This document shows, piece after piece, positions 61,240 to 64,000 of a stretch of DNA of 64,000 nt (within the stretch, counting starts at the first letter, position 1; each line of letters begins with the position of its first letter). Source of the DNA: Belliella buryatensis (lineage in GTDB: Bacteria; Bacteroidota; Bacteroidia; Cytophagales; Cyclobacteriaceae). The position numbers and the translations under genes are program-made. Location of the stretch: the NCBI RefSeq assembly GCF_900188245.1, contig NZ_FZOK01000012.1, positions 62,001-126,000 of the forward strand, given 5' to 3'. The notes below the pieces were generated by a model. The model saw only the letters and a list, made by a program, of their open reading frames with translations. It was not told where the DNA came from and searched no databases.

Positions 61240-62499
61240 TTAATAGTGACACTTAGCACATTCCAAGCCTCCGATATCCTTCACTTTCAGTGCATTCTTG
61301 CTGTCGGAATGTAATTGCACCAATTTATCATAATACTCGTTGCCAGCAGCATTGATATCAGTCTGTCTATGACAGTCGATACACCAGCCCATTGTAAGTG
61401 AACTGTGCTGATAAACAACCTCCATTTCTTCAATCGGCCCATGACAAGTTTGACACTCGATACCACCTACAGCCACGTGCTGAGCGTGATTAAAATAGGC
61501 CAAGTCTGGTAGGTTGTGGATTCTCACCCACTCGATTGGTTGATTATTATCAACGGCATTATAGATTTTTTGAATTTCTGGTGAAATACCATCTTTACCA
61601 CCCACATTTTGAATGTGTGTATGACAGTTCATACAAATGTTGGCTGAAGGGATATTTGCAGATTTACCGAGCTCTACACCGGTGTGACAGTATTGACACT
61701 CAATTTCATATTGACCAGCATGTAGTTGATGCGAAAATGCAATAGGCTGCTTAGGAGCATATCCTTGTTGTATACCTACGGAGTATAATCCATCTATGGC
61801 AGTCTTTGCTACAAGAGCAATAACAAGAGCTGTTACAATGATCACAAAAGCATCACTCTTAAGTACTTTAGAGAAATTAAACTTCTGATTGATGAATTCT
61901 TGATCTTCTTCATCTAATTTCTGACTATTAAGATATTTGGTCAAAACAGAGATGATCAGACCTAGAACAATTAATATGAGCAAAAGTACAACGACTAATA
62001 CAGCTAGAATTATTGTCAAGTATTCACTAGGAACTCCTGAACCACCAGTAGAAGATGATGCACTACTTCCATCTCCTCCATCTGCGACAGCAGCTTCTTT
62101 GTCCCCATATTCAATATAAGAAAGTAGATTATCAAGATCAGAGTCACTTAAAAACTCATGATTTGGCATCGCAAGGTTATTGTATTCCTTGTAGATGGCA
62201 TTAGCTTGGGCATCTCCTGATGCAATTAAAGCTCCAGAGTTTCTGATGAAACTTTTTGCCCAATCGATAGATCTTCTATCAGTCACTCCTCTCAGGGCAG
62301 GGCCTGTGTACTTTTGATCCAGTTTGTGACAAGTTTTACAGTTAGCATTGAAGATAGATTTACCAGCAGCAATCGCTTCTTCACTGTCAGAAACATCAGG
62401 ATTAGCTCCAAAGGCTTGCGCTCCCAAAACTAGGAAGAACACCATGGCCAATGTGCTAATTCTTAAGGGAACACTTAATAATGAGCGTTTGATCGACAT
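61240..62499 (-). CDS. actA: ActA, multi-heme cytochrome c subunit of ACIII with six CxxCH
   Basis: The 419-residue protein starts with a signal peptide (to about residue 31), then a mono-heme cytochrome c domain (CKTCH at 54-58), a Ser/Gly linker, two transmembrane-like segments (about 159-188 and 213-238) and a C-terminal class III-like multi-heme domain with five CxxCH motifs (CQYCH, CMNCH, CQTCH, CIDCH, CAKCH). The Rhodothermus ActA was described as pentaheme, so the N-terminal domain adds one. It is the first gene of the act-cox operon, 50 bases downstream of a consensus promoter. Confidence 0.94.
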   Translation of the reverse strand: MSIKRSLLSVPLRISTLAMVFFLVLGAQAFGANPDVSDSEEAIAAGKSIFNANCKTCHKLDQKYTGPALRGVTDRRSIDWAKSFIRNSGALIASGDAQANAIYKEYNNLAMPNHEFLSDSDLDNLLSYIEYGDKEAAVADGGDGSSASSSTGGSGVPSEYLTIILAVLVVVLLLILIVLGLIISVLTKYLNSQKLDEEDQEFINQKFNFSKVLKSDAFVIIVTALVIALVAKTAIDGLYSVGIQQGYAPKQPIAFSHQLHAGQYEIECQYCHTGVELGKSANIPSANICMNCHTHIQNVGGKDGISPEIQKIYNAVDNNQPIEWVRIHNLPDLAYFNHAQHVAVGGIECQTCHGPIEEMEVVYQHSSLTMGWCIDCHRQTDINAAGNEYYDKLVQLHSDSKNALKVKDIGGLECAKCHY

Positions 62500-62548
62500 A
62501 TTTATTACTTATTAAACAGTTTAATTCACGGTTTTCAAATAAACAGTG

Positions 62549-62579
62549 CAAATGTACTACCCCAATTCTACATTTCAAA
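62549..62579 (-). promoter_or_regulatory. Promoter of the act-cox operon
   Basis: Read on the minus strand, TTTG (62579-62576), a 19-base spacer and TACATTTG (62556-62549) match the Bacteroidota consensus completely. Transcription would start near 62542, giving a roughly 43-base leader for actA. Confidence 0.75.
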
Positions 62580-62781
62580 CTTGACTTCCATACATGGTAA
62601 GTAACAGTAAATAGCCTTACGGTAATTGTATTTATTTGTTTTTCAATGTCTTATAAATTTTAAACAGATGGTTTAGATAATTTAGAATCTTTATAAATAA
62701 ATCTTTAAATACATAAAATATATGGATGATCATCATTAAAGAAATTTGAAAAAACTAGTAGGATTAAATTTTAGATCTTGT

Positions 62782-62812
62782 TTTGGAAAAATTGAGATAT
62801 TCTCTACATTTG
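62782..62812 (+). promoter_or_regulatory. Promoter of tRNA-Cys
   Basis: TTTG (62782-62785), 19 bases, TACATTTG (62805-62812): a full match to the phylum's -33/-7 consensus, ending 16 bases before the tRNA. Confidence 0.78.
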
Positions 62813-62828
62813 CATTCCGTTTACAAAG

Positions 62829-62899
62829 GGTCGGGTGGCCGAGTGGCTAGGCAGAGGTCTGCAAAACCTTGTACAGCGGTTCGAATCCGCTCTCGACCT
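62829..62899 (+). tRNA. tRNA-Cys (anticodon GCA)
   Basis: The acceptor stem GGTCGGG pairs with CTCGACC (one G-T pair). The anticodon stem GAGGT/ACCTT encloses loop CTGCAAA with anticodon GCA, and the T arm holds GGTTCGAATCC. The discriminator base is T, as expected for cysteine tRNA; CCA is not encoded. An own promoter and a terminator flank it, so it is a single-gene unit. Confidence 0.95.
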
Positions 62900-62908
62900 C
62901 AAAATTCT

Positions 62909-62943
62909 AAAGCATCTTCATATAGAAGGTGCTTTTCTTTTTT
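62909..62943 (+). terminator. Terminator after tRNA-Cys
   Basis: AAAGCATCTTC (62909-62919) pairs with GAAGGTGCTTT (62925-62935), 11 base pairs with one G-T, and runs into TTTTCTTTTTT. Confidence 0.82.
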
Positions 62944-63021
62944 CAGCAGAATACCATTCAGCACATCATCTTCGGCCCTTATAATTCTAAGTTAGTTTTT
63001 AAAAATCGTATTCTATATATT

Positions 63022-63044
63022 AAAGGTATCATCAAAATACCTTT
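63022..63044. promoter_or_regulatory. Dyad directly before iorA
   Basis: AAAGGTAT (63022-63029) and ATACCTTT (63037-63044) are perfect 8-base arms with a 7-base spacer, ending 3 bases before the ATG. It could be an operator or a leader hairpin that affects translation. Confidence 0.45.
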
Positions 63045-63047
63045 CCA

Positions 63048-63512
63048 ATGAAGACAATTTCTTTTCAGCTAAATGGCAAAAACCAAGAAATTCAAGTAGA
63101 TCCTGAGGAACCTCTTTTATATATTCTCAGAGATGAATTTGAGCTTTCAGGCGCCAAATTCGGCTGTGGACTGCAGCAATGTTCGGCTTGTATGGTTTTG
63201 GTAGATGATCAAGCAGTACCGACTTGCCTGAGTCCTTGTGAGACTTTTCAAGGAAAAAACATAGAAACGATTGAAGGATTGAAACAAGGTAATAAACTCC
63301 ATCCTGTTCAAGAAGCATTTGTTGAGGAGCAGGCTGCGCAATGTGGCTATTGCCTCAATGGTATGCTTATTTCTGCAGTTTCATTGCTCCGATCAAACAA
63401 TAACCCATCAGAAGAAGAAATCAAAGAGGCATTGAATAGCATCATCTGCCGCTGTGGGACACATTCCAGATTTATCAAAGCAGTCAAAAAGGTTTCTTCA
63501 TCAAATATCTAA
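63048..63512 (+). CDS. iorA: 2Fe-2S subunit of a xanthine-dehydrogenase-type oxidoreductase (IorA-like)
   Basis: The 154-residue small subunit has a plant-type 2Fe-2S site (Cys40, Cys45, Cys48, Cys60) and a second helical 2Fe-2S site (Cys99, Cys102, Cys134, Cys136). The lack of a signal peptide fits co-export with the Tat-tagged large subunit. Size and partner match isoquinoline 1-oxidoreductase and aldehyde oxidoreductase small subunits. The substrate is unknown; the 'ior' name reflects family only. Confidence 0.92.
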   Translation: MKTISFQLNGKNQEIQVDPEEPLLYILRDEFELSGAKFGCGLQQCSACMVLVDDQAVPTCLSPCETFQGKNIETIEGLKQGNKLHPVQEAFVEEQAAQCGYCLNGMLISAVSLLRSNNNPSEEEIKEALNSIICRCGTHSRFIKAVKKVSSSNI

Positions 63513-63515
63513 GCC

Positions 63516-64000
63516 ATGAAAGACTTTAAACTCCCAAACACCAACAGAAGATCATTTTTAAAAGCTTCCGGACAATTACTTATAAGCTTTCATCTTTTTC
63601 CCCTCGCCTTTTGCAGTCCCAAAGAAGCTGAAGAATTGAATACTTTATATGAAGGGATTCCTGAGCGGGCACATCAGGGGAAAGATATCATTGATTCTTG
63701 GATCAGATTGGATGCTGATGGCCATGTTACGGTATTGACTGGCAAGCAAGAACTCGGTCAAGGCATCAGAACAGCATTGATGCAGATTGCTGCTGAAGAA
63801 CTTGATGTCCCTTTTGAAATCTGTCATATCATCAATGGAGACACAGGTCAAACTGCAAATGAAGGCTACACAGCTGGAAGTAATTCAGTCGAAGGTAGCG
63901 GAAGTGCTATTCGTCAAGCTGCGGCAGAGGCTAGGTTATACTTACTCAAAGAAGCTGCGAAAGAATGGGGAGTTTCTATAGATCAACTTGAAGTTAAAGA
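63516..64000 (+). CDS. iorB: Molybdopterin-binding large subunit (IorB-like), 5' part only
   Basis: The frame opens at ATG 63516, 3 bases after iorA, and is still open at the window end (161 codons). A Tat-like signal 'NRRSFLKASG' (about 10-19) is followed by 'AFCSP'. 'WIRLDADGHVTVLTGKQELGQGIRTALMQIAAEELD' is the signature of the xanthine dehydrogenase/IorB molybdopterin-binding family. The catalytic Glu and cofactor residues lie beyond the window. Confidence 0.9.
   Translation, partial: MKDFKLPNTNRRSFLKASGQLLISFHLFPLAFCSPKEAEELNTLYEGIPERAHQGKDIIDSWIRLDADGHVTVLTGKQELGQGIRTALMQIAAEELDVPFEICHIINGDTGQTANEGYTAGSNSVEGSGSAIRQAAAEARLYLLKEAAKEWGVSIDQLEVK

Larger units (their letters stand above)
62500..62828. 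other. 329-base divergent intergenic region between actA and tRNA-Cys
   Basis: It holds the act promoter (62549-62579, minus) and the tRNA-Cys promoter (62782-62812, plus). The roughly 200 bases between are A+T-rich, and I see no dyad, repeat or gene there. Confidence 0.65.

Noticed and set aside
62783-62995. Plus-strand open frame across tRNA-Cys
   Set aside because: It translates through the tRNA and its promoter and has no protein-like features.
1-64000. Prophage, insertion sequence, integrase or replication origin
   Set aside because: No transposase, integrase, phage structural gene, dnaA-box cluster or parAB gene was found on either strand.

Overview
The window reads as a chromosomal segment of a Bacteroidota bacterium, most likely order Cytophagales near Algoriphagus/Belliella (an inference from gene content, not a search). 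Supporting signs are a type IX secretion gene (porQ), an alternative complex III (ActABCDEF) joined to an aa3 oxidase operon, a fused CcoN-CcoO cbb3 oxidase, acidic-tailed lipoproteins, and promoters of the Bacteroidota type (TTTG-N19-TAnnTTTG) rather than the E. coli type. No insertion sequence, prophage, CRISPR array or integrase was seen.

Layout. 1-2.7 kb: minus-strand envelope genes (a truncated LVIVD-repeat lipoprotein, an orphan HEPN/HI0074-like protein, a Deg/HtrA protease). 2.9-5.4 kb: dxr-rseP, closed by a strong terminator. 5.4-15.4 kb: the most unusual block, three tandem copies of a two-gene module, each with a secreted roughly 400-residue putative beta-barrel protein and a roughly 680-residue lipoprotein carrying FnIII-like, IPT/TIG-like and Kelch-like parts. 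It is visibly richer in A+T than its flanks and is the best candidate here for an undescribed surface system. 15.4-20.4 kb: lon-porQ-hslU, two ATP-dependent protease genes enclosing a type IX secretion gene. 20.4-27.5 kb: housekeeping and accessory genes (SDR, SixA, cold shock protein, amidohydrolase, CBS-DUF294 protein, Qnr-like pentapeptide protein, hemN), including a nested inverted-repeat element before the SDR gene.

27.6-36.9 kb: a minus-strand cbb3 oxidase operon with its assembly factors (a Usp-like gene, ccoI, ccoS, ccoNO, ccoQ, ccoP, ccoG, fixH, TauE/SafE-type ccoH). It is preceded by a TGAT-N4-ATCA dyad of the FNR/CRP type, and its fixH-TauE/SafE end is bracketed by two heptamer-repeat tracts. 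37.1-46 kb: a GH43 arabinanase-like enzyme, a 528-base non-coding gap, a very large outer-membrane protein and a large NtrY-like histidine kinase.

46-62.5 kb: the main aerobic chain on the minus strand: actABCDEF, coxB, coxA, ctaA, ctaB, two subunit III genes and subunit IV, then a bidirectional terminator, then sco, a DUF420 gene and a small CxxC protein. A consensus promoter starts this roughly 15 kb operon. The window ends with tRNA-Cys(GCA) and the start of an ior/xanthine-dehydrogenase-type molybdenum hydroxylase operon. The segment thus holds both a high-oxygen (ACIII-aa3) and a low-oxygen (cbb3) branch of respiration, with heme A synthesis, anaerobic heme synthesis (hemN) and copper-delivery genes alongside.
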